Assembly: GCA_002320815.1 (NCBI GenBank)
Contig: DCLA01000120.1
Coordinates: 312,261-359,280, forward strand
Direction: 5' to 3'
DNA: 47,020 bases
Origin: Myxococcales bacterium UBA1660
GTDB taxonomy: Bacteria; Myxococcota_A; Polyangia; Polyangiales; Houyiibacteriaceae
Shown piece after piece: positions 1 to 9,123 of the stretch; the stretch's first letter is position 1; each line of letters opens with the position of its first letter. The notes below the pieces were generated by a model that ran no database searches, was not told the DNA's origin, and saw only the letters and a list, made by a program, of their open reading frames with translations. The position numbers were made by a program, and so were the translations under genes.

Positions 1-204
1 GGTCAGGGTCAGGGTCAGGGCCAAGGTCAGGGTCAGGGTCAGGGCCAAGGTCAGGGACAAGGCCAGGGTCAGGGACAAGGTCAGGGCCAGGGCCAGGGCC
101 AGGGACAAGGTCAGGGTCAGGGCCAGGGCCAGGGCCAAGGTCAGGGCCAAGGCCAAGGTCAGGGACAGGGCCAGGGCCAGGGTCAGGGACAAGGCCAGGG
201 TCAG
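1..204 (+). repeat. (GGYCAR)34 hexanucleotide repeat encoding (Gly-Gln)34
   Basis: Thirty-four in-frame hexamers of the form GGN-CAR run without interruption from the window edge. Synonymous codons vary (GGT/GGC/GGA and CAG/CAA) while the dipeptide is perfectly kept, which points to selection on the protein rather than recent slippage alone. The array may extend upstream of the window. Confidence 0.95.
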
Positions 205-618
205 GTGCTCGAGCTCTCGCCGAACGGCCAGGGCGGCGAGGCGATCATCGAGATGCCCGGGATGGGTCAGGGTCCGGGGTCCCAGGGCCAAGGCCAGGGG
301 GGCGGCATGGGCGGCTCCGGCGCGGGCACCGACCACGATCCCCAGATGCTCGAGGATCCCACCGGCCTGCAGCGCCGGACCCAGGCGACCCGCGTCCAGG
401 GCGAAGAGGGCGACGGCGCCTCGCGCTCCGAGGTGATCCTCGGCGCGGCCGACCGCGGCTTCGTGGGACGCGGCTACCAAGAGGTCTACACGGACTACGA
501 GGGCCACGCCGAAGAGGTGCTGGAGCGTGACGAGGTCCCGCCCGGCTACCGCTTCTACGTGCGGCGCTACTTCCAGCTGATCCGTCCCCGCGAGGGCGGA
601 CAGTCGACGAACGAATGA
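1..618 (+). CDS. C-terminal part of a Gly-Gln-repeat protein (5' partial)
   Basis: The frame is open from base 1 and ends at TGA 616-618; the true start lies before the window. The first 204 bases encode exactly 34 consecutive Gly-Gln dipeptides. A Gly/Gln/Met-rich linker follows, then a more ordered tail of about 80 residues with a GFVGRGY motif and an acidic/aromatic end (VPPGYRFYVRRYFQLIRP). The gene lies 7 nt upstream of the MoxR gene and is surely in the same operon. Known family context: long membrane proteins with Gly/Gln-rich C-terminal regions (DUF4175/TIGR02302-like) exist in other proteobacteria, and I infer that this is a protein of that general kind. Without the N-terminus no function can be assigned. 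An internal GTG at 205 is not needed as a start, because the frame continues upstream. Confidence 0.8.
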   Translation, partial: GQGQGQGQGQGQGQGQGQGQGQGQGQGQGQGQGQGQGQGQGQGQGQGQGQGQGQGQGQGQGQGQGQGQVLELSPNGQGGEAIIEMPGMGQGPGSQGQGQGGGMGGSGAGTDHDPQMLEDPTGLQRRTQATRVQGEEGDGASRSEVILGAADRGFVGRGYQEVYTDYEGHAEEVLERDEVPPGYRFYVRRYFQLIRPREGGQSTNE

Positions 619-625
619 GGAGTCG

Positions 626-1630
<1,005 letters not shown>

Positions 1631-1637
1631 GCCGGCC

Positions 1638-2564
1638 ATGGGCCTCTTCGGCCAGAGACGAAAGACCGCGCCGGCCAGGCAGACGGACGAGGACCTCTTC
1701 GACGAAGAGCTCCAGCGACGCCTGGAGGTCCTCGCGCTGGTGGCGCGCAAGATCTACCGCGGCCGGCAGCGCGCCGAGCGCCGCACCCGCAAGACCGGCG
1801 CCGGCATCGAGTTCGCGGATCACCGCGAGTACGCGCCGGGCGACGACTTCCGGTACCTGGATCTCAACGTCTACCAGCGCACGGGGCGCCTCCTCATCCG
1901 CCTCTTCGAGGAAGAAGAGGACCTCAGCGTCTACGTGATCGTGGACACCTCGCGCTCCATGGAGATGGGGAGCCCGGCCAAGCTCGACTACGCCAAGCGC
2001 ATCGCCGCCGCCCTGTCCTACGTCGCCCTGGCCAACCTCGACCGGGTCTCGGTCCTCGGCTTCAGCGACCAGATGAAGAGCCGCCTGGCGCCCACCCGGG
2101 GCAAGAACCGCATCTTCAAGGTCTTCGAGTTCCTGCGCCCGCTGGAGGCCGACGGGCACACCGACCTGCGGACCGCGCTGCGCACCTTCGCTGCCCAGAA
2201 CAAGCGGCGCGGCGTGGCCATCCTCATCAGCGACCTCTACGACCCCCAGGGGTTCGAAGACGGCATCAACCAGCTCCGCTACGCGAAGTTCGACCCCTAC
2301 GTGCTCCACGTCATCGATCCGAACGACGCCCGGCCGCCCCTCCATGGCGACGTGCGCCTGGTGGACCACGAGACCGGCGAGACCCGGGAGGTCACGGTGA
2401 CGCCGCGGATCCTGGAGAAATTCGCCAAGGCCCACGCCGAGTACCTCCACCGCATCCAGGAGTTCTGCGGGACCAAGCAGGTCACCTATCACGCGCTCCC
2501 GACCGACGTGCCCTTCGACGAGGCCATCCTGGGCATCCTCCGCTCCGGGGGCCTCCTCGCGTGA
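1638..2564 (+). CDS. DUF58 domain protein with vWA-like fold
   Basis: 308 residues. The DUF58 signature YAPGDDFRYLDLN lies at residues 65-77, and a MIDAS-type DTSRS motif at 103-107 begins a vWA-like domain. There is no signal peptide or membrane segment, so it is likely cytosolic or membrane-peripheral. DUF58 genes are standard partners of MoxR in Bat-type operons. It starts 7 nt after the MoxR stop, and its own stop overlaps the next start by four bases (GTGA), indicating translational coupling. A metal-dependent protein-interaction role is inferred from the intact MIDAS residues. Confidence 0.93.
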   Translation: MGLFGQRRKTAPARQTDEDLFDEELQRRLEVLALVARKIYRGRQRAERRTRKTGAGIEFADHREYAPGDDFRYLDLNVYQRTGRLLIRLFEEEEDLSVYVIVDTSRSMEMGSPAKLDYAKRIAAALSYVALANLDRVSVLGFSDQMKSRLAPTRGKNRIFKVFEFLRPLEADGHTDLRTALRTFAAQNKRRGVAILISDLYDPQGFEDGINQLRYAKFDPYVLHVIDPNDARPPLHGDVRLVDHETGETREVTVTPRILEKFAKAHAEYLHRIQEFCGTKQVTYHALPTDVPFDEAILGILRSGGLLA

Positions 2565-4462
2565 TCTTCACCGGGCTCACGTTCACCCAGGTCCTCACCG
2601 TGCTCGGCGCCGTCGGCGCCGGCGTCGTGGTGCTCTACCTGCTCAAGCTCCGGCGGCGCCGCATCGAGGTGCCCTTCGTGAAGCTCTGGGAGGAGATCCT
2701 CGCCGAGAAGCAGACGACCCGGCTCTTCAGCCAGCTCAAGCGCTGGCTCTCGCTGCTGATCGCGCTGCTCATCGTCGCCGCGTTGGCGTTCGCGCTCGGG
2801 GATCCGCGGAGCGAAGGCGCGACCCGGGAGGGCCGCTCGCTGGTGGTCCTGGTCGACGCCAGCGCTTCGATGCAGGCCACCGACCTGCCCGACGGCCAAT
2901 CGCGCTTCGACGGCGCCCGGGACGCGCTCCGCGAGCTCATCGCCGGCATGGGCCCTGCCGACCGGATGCTCGTCGCCCAGCTCGACGCCTCGGCGACGCC
3001 GCTCTCGCCGCTCACCGGCGACCCCCGGGTCCTCGAAGACGCGGTGGAGGCCCTCGAGCCCCTGGACGTGGCCGCGAACCCACGGGCCGGCCTGCGCCTG
3101 GCCCTCGACGTCTTGCGCGACCAGCCCGAGGCCGAGGTGATCCTCCTCAGCGACGGCATCCTCGATCAGGACCGCTTCGACACCGCCGCGTTCGCCGACC
3201 GCCTGGCCGCGTCGGCCATCGCCTTCTCCTGGGAGAAGCTGGGCGAGGCGGAGAGCAACGTCGGCATCGGGGCCTTCAGCGTGCGCCGCTACCCGCTGGA
3301 CAAGAGCCAGTCCGAGGTCTTGGTCGAGCTCTACAACCCCACCGACGAGGAGCGCTCGGTGGAGCTGGAGCTCCTCGGTGACGGGGAGAGCGTGGACGTC
3401 CAGCGGCTCACGGTGCACGGCGGCGAGCGCCTGCGGCGCTTCTTCCGCAACGTCTCCGGCGTGGACCAGGCCCTCGAAGCGCGACTCCGGCCCGCGGACG
3501 GTAAGCCCGACCACCTGCCCGCCGACGACCGCGCCTGGGCCCGGCTGCCGCAGCGGCGGCGCGCTCGGGTGGTGGTCTACAGCGCGGGGAACCTCTACCT
3601 GCAGGCCGCCCTGCTCCTCGACGAGTACCTGGAGGTCGAGGAGGCGTCACCGGCCGACTACCCGCTGGCCGGCGACTACGACGTGGCCATCTTCGACTCG
3701 TGGGTGCCCCCCTCCCCGCCGAGCACCCCGGCCCTCTACCTCTACCCGCGGCCCGCGAGCGACGGAGCGTGGACTCCGCTGACGGTCCAGGGCGAGATGG
3801 ACGCGCCCTACTTCGACCGCATCGAGCGCCGGCACCCGCTGATGCAGTGGACCGCGCTCGGCGACGTGAACGTCGCCACCGCCCTCGAGGTGGACCTCGA
3901 GCCCGGCGACCGCGCCGTCGCGGGCGACACCCGGGGGCCCCTGATCGTGGTCGGCGATCGGCAGGACCAGCCCTTCGTCGCCTTCACCTTCGACGTCCGC
4001 CAGAGCGACCTCCCCCTGCGCGTCGCCTGGCCGCTCCTGCTGCTGAACACCATCGACCTCTTCGTCCAAGAGCGGGACGGCTTCGTCTCCAGCTACGAGA
4101 CCGGGCAGACCTGGTACGTGCCGGTCGCCGGCGGCGCCCGCGAGGCCACCATCGTCGACCCGGAGGGGCACGAGCGGGAGGTCCCGGTCGTCGAGGGGCG
4201 CGCGGTCTACGCCGGGCAGCGGGCGGGCATGTACACCCTGCGCGTCGGCGACACCGAAGACACCTTCGCCGCGAACCTGGGCCCCGGCGCCGAGAGCATC
4301 ATCGACCCTCCGGACACCCTCACCCTGGCCGGCGCGGAAGCCGGCGAGCCCAGTGAGGGCGAGCCCGGAGTCCGACGGGAGATCTGGATCTACCTGGTGC
4401 TCCTGGCCCTGGGGATCGTCGCCGTCGAGTGGTTCACCTACCACCGGAGGCTCACCGTATGA
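2561..4462 (+). CDS. BatA-like membrane vWA protein
   Basis: 633 residues starting at GTG 2561, inside a GTGA overlap with the DUF58 gene. The N-terminus has two membrane segments (about 8-28 and 62-80) separated by a basic loop, as in BatA N-terminal domains. A vWA domain follows with DASAS at 99-103, then a long extracytoplasmic region with beta-rich and ligand-binding-like stretches, and a C-terminal membrane helix (about 606-624) with a basic tail. This topology places the vWA and middle regions in the periplasm. It probably works with MoxR and the DUF58 protein at the inner membrane. The stop overlaps the next ATG (ATGA). Confidence 0.9.
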   Translation: MIFTGLTFTQVLTVLGAVGAGVVVLYLLKLRRRRIEVPFVKLWEEILAEKQTTRLFSQLKRWLSLLIALLIVAALAFALGDPRSEGATREGRSLVVLVDASASMQATDLPDGQSRFDGARDALRELIAGMGPADRMLVAQLDASATPLSPLTGDPRVLEDAVEALEPLDVAANPRAGLRLALDVLRDQPEAEVILLSDGILDQDRFDTAAFADRLAASAIAFSWEKLGEAESNVGIGAFSVRRYPLDKSQSEVLVELYNPTDEERSVELELLGDGESVDVQRLTVHGGERLRRFFRNVSGVDQALEARLRPADGKPDHLPADDRAWARLPQRRRARVVVYSAGNLYLQAALLLDEYLEVEEASPADYPLAGDYDVAIFDSWVPPSPPSTPALYLYPRPASDGAWTPLTVQGEMDAPYFDRIERRHPLMQWTALGDVNVATALEVDLEPGDRAVAGDTRGPLIVVGDRQDQPFVAFTFDVRQSDLPLRVAWPLLLLNTIDLFVQERDGFVSSYETGQTWYVPVAGGAREATIVDPEGHEREVPVVEGRAVYAGQRAGMYTLRVGDTEDTFAANLGPGAESIIDPPDTLTLAGAEAGEPSEGEPGVRREIWIYLVLLALGIVAVEWFTYHRRLTV

Positions 4463-7239
4463 GGCGGCATCTCCCGGCTCTGGCGCTGGCGGTGACCGTG
4501 GCTGCGGCGCTCGCCTGGGCGGTCTGGGCCTACGCCGTGCAGCCCGGCGTGGCCTTCCGATGGGGCGAGTCGGACATCGAGCTCCTCCACCCGGAGTGGC
4601 TCCATCTCGTCGTCCTGGCGCCGCTCCTGGGCTTCGTGGCGCGCTTCTCCCTGGCCGACCTGCCGCGGCCGCAGCGGTGGCTGGGCGTGCTGGTCCGGGG
4701 CCTGCTGGTGGCCGCGCTGGCGGTGGCCCTGGCGCGGCCCGCGCGCACCACCGACGCCACCCACATCAGCACCGTGTTCCTGGTGGACGTGAGCGAGTCG
4801 GTGACCGACGCCTCGCTGGAAGCCGCGACCGAAGCGGTGAACCAGGCCCGGAGCGCCCGCCGCGACGACGACGATGTCCAGCTGGTCACCTTCGCCCGGG
4901 AGGCCCGGTCGGTCCCGCTCCCCGCGGATGTGAACGAGCCCCTCGAGGGTCTCGAGCGGCACGGCGGCGGCGACGAGGGTCGCGGGTCCAACCTGCAGCT
5001 CGCGCTCCAGCACGCCTACGGGCTCTTCCCGCCAGGCCACCTCCGGCGGGTGGTGATCCTCAGCGACGGCGGCCAGACCGAGGGCGACCTCCTGGCCGAG
5101 GCCAGCCGCGCGGCCGAGTTCGGGGTGCGGGTCGACGTGCGCCCCTACCGCGAGGGCGCCCCGGCCGAGGTCGCCGTGCGGGAGCTGGTGCTGCCCGACC
5201 GCATCAAGGTCGGCGAGCCCTTCCCGGTCCGGGTCCGGCTCTTCGCGTCCAACCCCACCCCCGCGCGCCTGCGCCTCTACCAGGGCGAGACCCTCAACGG
5301 GCTCGACGGCCTCCGGGACCTGGAGGTCCCCGCGGGCGAGAGCGAGGTGGAGCTGCGCTCGGTGGTCCACGTCGCCGGTCCGGTGACCTACCGGGTCGAG
5401 CTGGAGCCGGGGGGCGGCGTCGACCAGGAGTCGCCGGAGGCCGATGGAGCGGTCGACCGCTTCGCCGAGAACAACCGCTTCGAGACCTCGGTGGTCGTCC
5501 CCGGCAAGCCCTCGGTCCTCTACGTCGAGGGCGCCGAGGGGCGCGCACGCTACCTGGCGCAGGCCCTCGGCGCCGCCGACTTCGACGTGGACGTCCGCTC
5601 CGCCCGCGGCATCCCGACCTCCGCGCGGGAGCTGGAGCGCTTCGACTTCTTCGTCCTCAGCGACGTGGCCGCCGACCAGGTCAGCCTGGGACAGCAGGAC
5701 GCCATCGAGCGCTACGTCCGGGACATGGGGGGCGGCTTCCTCATGGCCGGCGGCGAGCGGGGCTTCGGCCTGGGCGGCTGGCAGGGCACCCGGATGGAGC
5801 GGATGCTCCCGGTGCGCATGGACTCCGAGCGGCGGCGCGACCAGCCCTCGCTGGGTCTCGCCCTGGTCATCGACCGCTCCGGCTCGATGAACGGCCAGAA
5901 GATCGAGCTGGCCAAGGAGGCGGCCAAGGCGACCGCGGAGCTCCTCTCCAGCGACGACTACATCTCGGTCATCGGCTTCGACTCGCAGCCCGAGCGCGTG
6001 GTTCGGATGCAGAGCGCGCGGAACCGGCTGCGCATCCTGCGCGACATCGGACGTATGGCGGCCCGCGGCGGGACGGCCATCTTCCCGGCGCTGGACATGG
6101 CCTACCAGGACCTGTCGGTGACCCGGGCGCGCATCAAGCACGTCATCCTGCTCACCGACGGCCAGGCCCCGGAGCGCGGGATCACCGAGCTGGTGCAGGT
6201 GATGCGCGCCGAGGGCATCACGGTCAGCACCGTCGGCCTGGGGGCCGACGTGAACCGCGCTCTCCTCCAGAGCATCGCCAACCTGGGCGGGGGCCGCTCC
6301 TACCTGACCAACGACCCGCACAACGTCCCGCGGATCTTCATGCGCGAGACGACCACGGTGGCTCGCTCGTCGGCGGTCGAGGAGTACTTCACGCCGCGGG
6401 TCGTCGAGCGCGCCGACTTCCTCCGGGGGGTGCCCATCGACAACGCCCCCTATCTGCACGGCTACGTGGCCACCCGGGCCAAGCCGAGCCCGGCGCAGGT
6501 GATCCTCCAGAGCGACCTCGGCGAGCCCATCCTCGCTCGCTGGCGGGTGGGCCTCGGCTGGTCCATGGCCTGGACCAGCGACGTGAAGAACCGCTGGGCC
6601 ACCGAGTGGCTCCGCTGGCCGGCCTACAGCCGCTTCTTTGCCCAGCTCGTCCGGGAGCACATGCGCCAGCGCCGCACCCAACGGCTGGACATGACGGCGC
6701 AGAAGGTCGGCGACGAGGTCCAGGTGGTGGTCGACGCCATCGGCGGTGACGACGCCTTCATGAACGACCTCGACTCCACCCTGCGCATCGAAGGCCCGAT
6801 GGGGGCCCGCCGCGCCGGGGACGACGAGGAGGACGACCCCCAGCTCCGCCGGACCCGGGAGCTGCCCCTCCGGCAGACCGCCCCGGGCCGCTACGAGGCG
6901 CGCTTCCCCCTCGACGCCTACGGGTCCTTCGTGCTCACCGCCACCCACCGGCGCGAGGGCCGCGCGGTGGCCGAGTCCGCGGCCCAGCTCGCCAACCCCT
7001 ACCCCGCCGAGTACGCCACCCTGGAGCCCGACGTGGCGCTCCTCGAGCGCGCCGCCGAGGCCACCGGCGGCAGCACCGACCCCGAGCCCTCGGCCCTCTT
7101 CGACCCCGGGGACGAGACCATCCGAGCCCACGAAGACCTCTGGCCGTGGCTCATCTACCTGGCCCTGGGGCTTTTCCTCCTGGATCTGCTGCTCCGGCGA
7201 GTCCGGCTCTTCGACCGGGACTTCCGCCGCACCCGCTGA
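4459..7239 (+). CDS. Membrane protein with two vWA regions and a glutamine-amidotransferase-like domain
   Basis: 926 residues from ATG 4459, chosen because it overlaps the preceding stop as ATGA; an in-frame start 30 bases upstream would add ten unlikely residues. Membrane segments lie near 5-27, 47-63 and 78-92. A first vWA-like domain carries DVSES at 110-114. A class I glutamine-amidotransferase-like (ThuA/GATase-type) region lies at about 350-460, with PSVLYVEG and GGGFLMAGGERGFG. A second vWA domain has a canonical DRSGS at 472-476. A C-terminal membrane helix (about 893-912) ends in a basic tail. It closes the MoxR/vWA operon. The first MIDAS (DVSES) is close to canonical. Function is inferred from context only. 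Confidence 0.9.
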   Translation: MRRHLPALALAVTVAAALAWAVWAYAVQPGVAFRWGESDIELLHPEWLHLVVLAPLLGFVARFSLADLPRPQRWLGVLVRGLLVAALAVALARPARTTDATHISTVFLVDVSESVTDASLEAATEAVNQARSARRDDDDVQLVTFAREARSVPLPADVNEPLEGLERHGGGDEGRGSNLQLALQHAYGLFPPGHLRRVVILSDGGQTEGDLLAEASRAAEFGVRVDVRPYREGAPAEVAVRELVLPDRIKVGEPFPVRVRLFASNPTPARLRLYQGETLNGLDGLRDLEVPAGESEVELRSVVHVAGPVTYRVELEPGGGVDQESPEADGAVDRFAENNRFETSVVVPGKPSVLYVEGAEGRARYLAQALGAADFDVDVRSARGIPTSARELERFDFFVLSDVAADQVSLGQQDAIERYVRDMGGGFLMAGGERGFGLGGWQGTRMERMLPVRMDSERRRDQPSLGLALVIDRSGSMNGQKIELAKEAAKATAELLSSDDYISVIGFDSQPERVVRMQSARNRLRILRDIGRMAARGGTAIFPALDMAYQDLSVTRARIKHVILLTDGQAPERGITELVQVMRAEGITVSTVGLGADVNRALLQSIANLGGGRSYLTNDPHNVPRIFMRETTTVARSSAVEEYFTPRVVERADFLRGVPIDNAPYLHGYVATRAKPSPAQVILQSDLGEPILARWRVGLGWSMAWTSDVKNRWATEWLRWPAYSRFFAQLVREHMRQRRTQRLDMTAQKVGDEVQVVVDAIGGDDAFMNDLDSTLRIEGPMGARRAGDDEEDDPQLRRTRELPLRQTAPGRYEARFPLDAYGSFVLTATHRREGRAVAESAAQLANPYPAEYATLEPDVALLERAAEATGGSTDPEPSALFDPGDETIRAHEDLWPWLIYLALGLFLLDLLLRRVRLFDRDFRRTR

Positions 7240-7248
7240 TCCGACCCC

Positions 7249-7282
7249 GCGGGACGCGCGTGCAAGCCACGTCGCGCCCCGC
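7249..7282. terminator. Bidirectional hairpin between convergent genes
   Basis: The arms GCGGGACGCGCGTG and CACGTCGCGCCCCGC pair with one mismatch and one bulge around a 5-nt loop. The hairpin sits between the stop of the vWA operon (7239) and the stop of the opposing lipoprotein gene (7286). There is no clear T-tract, so efficiency is uncertain. Confidence 0.45.
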
Positions 7283-7285
7283 GCC

Positions 7286-8275
7286 TCAGTCGTCAGGCTC
7301 GGTTCCCCGCCGGCACATGCGGTCGTCCGGACAGCGAGCAGCTCCGCAAACGAACACGCCGCCCCCGCAGTCGAGGGGGTTCTCGTCGGCCCAGCACTCC
7401 TCGAAGCGGCAGTTCTCGTCGGCGCCGGCCCCGCAGTCGAGACGACAGTAGGCGCCCGATTCGCAGCTCACCCGGCAGTTGGAGGCGCCGCGACAGTCCA
7501 CGATGCAGCAGGCGTCATCCTTGTGACAGCGGACATCGGCGTTCGACACATCTCGGAGGTTCACGTCCGTGCACCACGCGCCGTCGCAGTTGACGTCGAT
7601 GTTGCTCCCGCCGGCCGCGTCGATGGTGCACTCGGTGTCCGCGTCCTTGCAGTGCAGGTGGTCGCAGTCCTGACCCGGGGGGCAGGTGAGGTCGCACGCG
7701 CAGCCGTTCTCGCAGTCGCAGTTGTTCCCGTCGCATCCGGTCAAGGAGCACTCACAGACCGCGGCCCCCGGATCGCAGATCGGCGGTCGACCCATGTCGA
7801 CCCCGAGATCCGGCTGGCCGAGATCCGGCGCGCCAGGCCCGCCATCGGGGACCTCGTCGGAGACACAGCGACCGTCCTCGCAGCGCTCGCCGGCGCCGCA
7901 GCTCACGTCGCGACAAGCCTCCACCAGGGTCACCGGGATGGTCAGCGTCTCGCCGACCTCGAAGTAGAACGCCTGCGCGCCGCCCGTGACCGTGGTCCCG
8001 CCGGGCCCGCGGCCCTCGGCGGCGACGGTGATGGGCCCCAGGGGGCCCGCTTCGTAGCGCAGCGGCACCCGCACCGGAAACGACGCGCCGTCCGCGCCGA
8101 TCACGACCTCGCGGACCATCGCCGTCTCGACTCCGCGCATGACGGTGACCGTCAGCGAGTCGAAGGTCCCGCCGGGGAGCTCGGAGTAGACCACCACGGT
8201 AGCGCCGGTGGAGTCGTCGCCGCAGCCGACGAGCCCGGCGATCAACATCAGCGCGGCCAGAGTTCGCTGCCTCAT
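7286..8275 (-). CDS. Cys-rich lipoprotein
   Basis: 329 residues. The signal peptide ends in the lipobox LVGC, with Cys18 as the lipidated residue, so the protein is probably anchored in the outer membrane. Residues about 25-115 form a beta-rich domain without a recognised family. A Cys-rich C-terminal half follows, separated by an Asp/Gly/Pro-rich linker; it has modules such as CGAGERCEDGRC and over 30 cysteines that are likely disulfide-bonded outside the cell. The start overlaps the stop of the TPR/PEGA gene by four bases, so the two are co-transcribed and probably co-translated. Such lipoproteins are common in Myxococcota; the function is unknown. Confidence 0.85.
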   Translation of the reverse strand: MRQRTLAALMLIAGLVGCGDDSTGATVVVYSELPGGTFDSLTVTVMRGVETAMVREVVIGADGASFPVRVPLRYEAGPLGPITVAAEGRGPGGTTVTGGAQAFYFEVGETLTIPVTLVEACRDVSCGAGERCEDGRCVSDEVPDGGPGAPDLGQPDLGVDMGRPPICDPGAAVCECSLTGCDGNNCDCENGCACDLTCPPGQDCDHLHCKDADTECTIDAAGGSNIDVNCDGAWCTDVNLRDVSNADVRCHKDDACCIVDCRGASNCRVSCESGAYCRLDCGAGADENCRFEECWADENPLDCGGGVFVCGAARCPDDRMCRRGTEPDD

Positions 8276-9033
8276 CGCGACCCCAGGTCGAAGACCAGCG
8301 CGTCGACGTCGCCGGTCGGGCTGTCGTTGTCCCGGAGCCCCAGGCCGAGTCCGAGGGCGACGGCGCCGACGATGAGGACCGCCGCCGCGATCCCCAGGCC
8401 GATCCGCCGCCGCCGCTTCCGCCGGGCGGCTTCGCCTCCGAGGAGCTGGGGCGTCTCTTCCCCGCCCTCGGCGGCCGCGACCCCCTCGGGCGAGAGATCC
8501 GGCCCGATCCTCAGCTCCTTGGTCTCGCCCCGGCGGAGGGTCACCGTCTCCTCGGCGACCAAGCGGTCGTCGTCGAAGAGCGCGACCCGGTGCTCACCGG
8601 GGTTCACGTGGAGGACCTCGCCGCCCGGGACCTCCTCGCCGTCGAGCCGTAGCCCGACGTCGTCCGGCGGGACCCCCTGGGCGACCAAGGTGAGCCCCGC
8701 CAGCGCCGCGTCGATCTGGTCCAAGAGGACCTGGGCGGCCTCCTGGAGCAAGAGATCGTCGCCGTGGACCACGGCCGCGGCCTCGACCCGGGCCGCCTCG
8801 AGCTCGTCCTGCTCGTAGAGGCTCTGGCCCAGGTTCAGGCGCACCCGCGCCGAGGGCTCGATCTCGTAGGCCTGCCGGAAGAGCACCTCCGCGGCGACCC
8901 AGTCCTGCCGCTCGAGCGCTCGAACTCCGGCTTCGAAGATCTCGTCCGCCGTCGAAGTGAGCGGCGGCGCGTCCTCCTGTGCAGCGAGCGCGCCCGACCA
9001 GAGCAAGACCAGCAGGAACGCAACGCGGTACAC
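8272..9033 (-). CDS. Secreted/anchored TPR and PEGA domain protein
   Basis: 253 residues. A signal peptide (cleavage near ALAAQ, about residue 18) precedes a TPR-like helical region (about 27-100: FEAGVRALERQDW, AEVLFRQAYEIEP). A PEGA-like beta domain follows (about 113-175, with GEEVPGGEVLHVNPGEH), then an Arg/Lys-rich stretch and a membrane helix at about 207-228. TPR-PEGA proteins are typical of myxobacterial envelope proteins that bind partners or surface glycans. The GTG start at 9033 sits 6 nt after a -10-like box and has no Shine-Dalgarno sequence. It overlaps the following lipoprotein gene, forming a two-gene operon. Confidence 0.85.
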   Translation of the reverse strand: MYRVAFLLVLLWSGALAAQEDAPPLTSTADEIFEAGVRALERQDWVAAEVLFRQAYEIEPSARVRLNLGQSLYEQDELEAARVEAAAVVHGDDLLLQEAAQVLLDQIDAALAGLTLVAQGVPPDDVGLRLDGEEVPGGEVLHVNPGEHRVALFDDDRLVAEETVTLRRGETKELRIGPDLSPEGVAAAEGGEETPQLLGGEAARRKRRRRIGLGIAAAVLIVGAVALGLGLGLRDNDSPTGDVDALVFDLGSR

Positions 9034-9039
9034 GTCTTC

Positions 9040-9068
9040 CTTGTCCGGCCCATGGCGCCCCGCGTCAA
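9040..9068 (-). promoter_or_regulatory. Sigma-70-like promoter for a leaderless TPR/PEGA mRNA
   Basis: On the minus strand TTGACG, a 17-bp spacer and GACAAG are followed after 6 nt by the GTG start at 9033. The expected transcription start coincides with the start codon. Confidence 0.6.
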
Positions 9069-9123
9069 GGCCCGCCGTGTGAACTCCGTTGGACCTCCCT
9101 CGGCTGGGGGAGACCGGGTCGCC

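Noticed and set aside
1..204. Possible CRISPR or minisatellite array
   Set aside because: Hexamers with no spacers, strictly in frame with the downstream coding sequence; it is a coding dipeptide repeat.
4438..7131. An antisense open frame of 897 codons opposite the dual-vWA gene
   Set aside because: A GC-frame artefact: the encoded sequence is rich in His, Gly, Arg and Leu without domains, and the sense gene has clear domain motifs.
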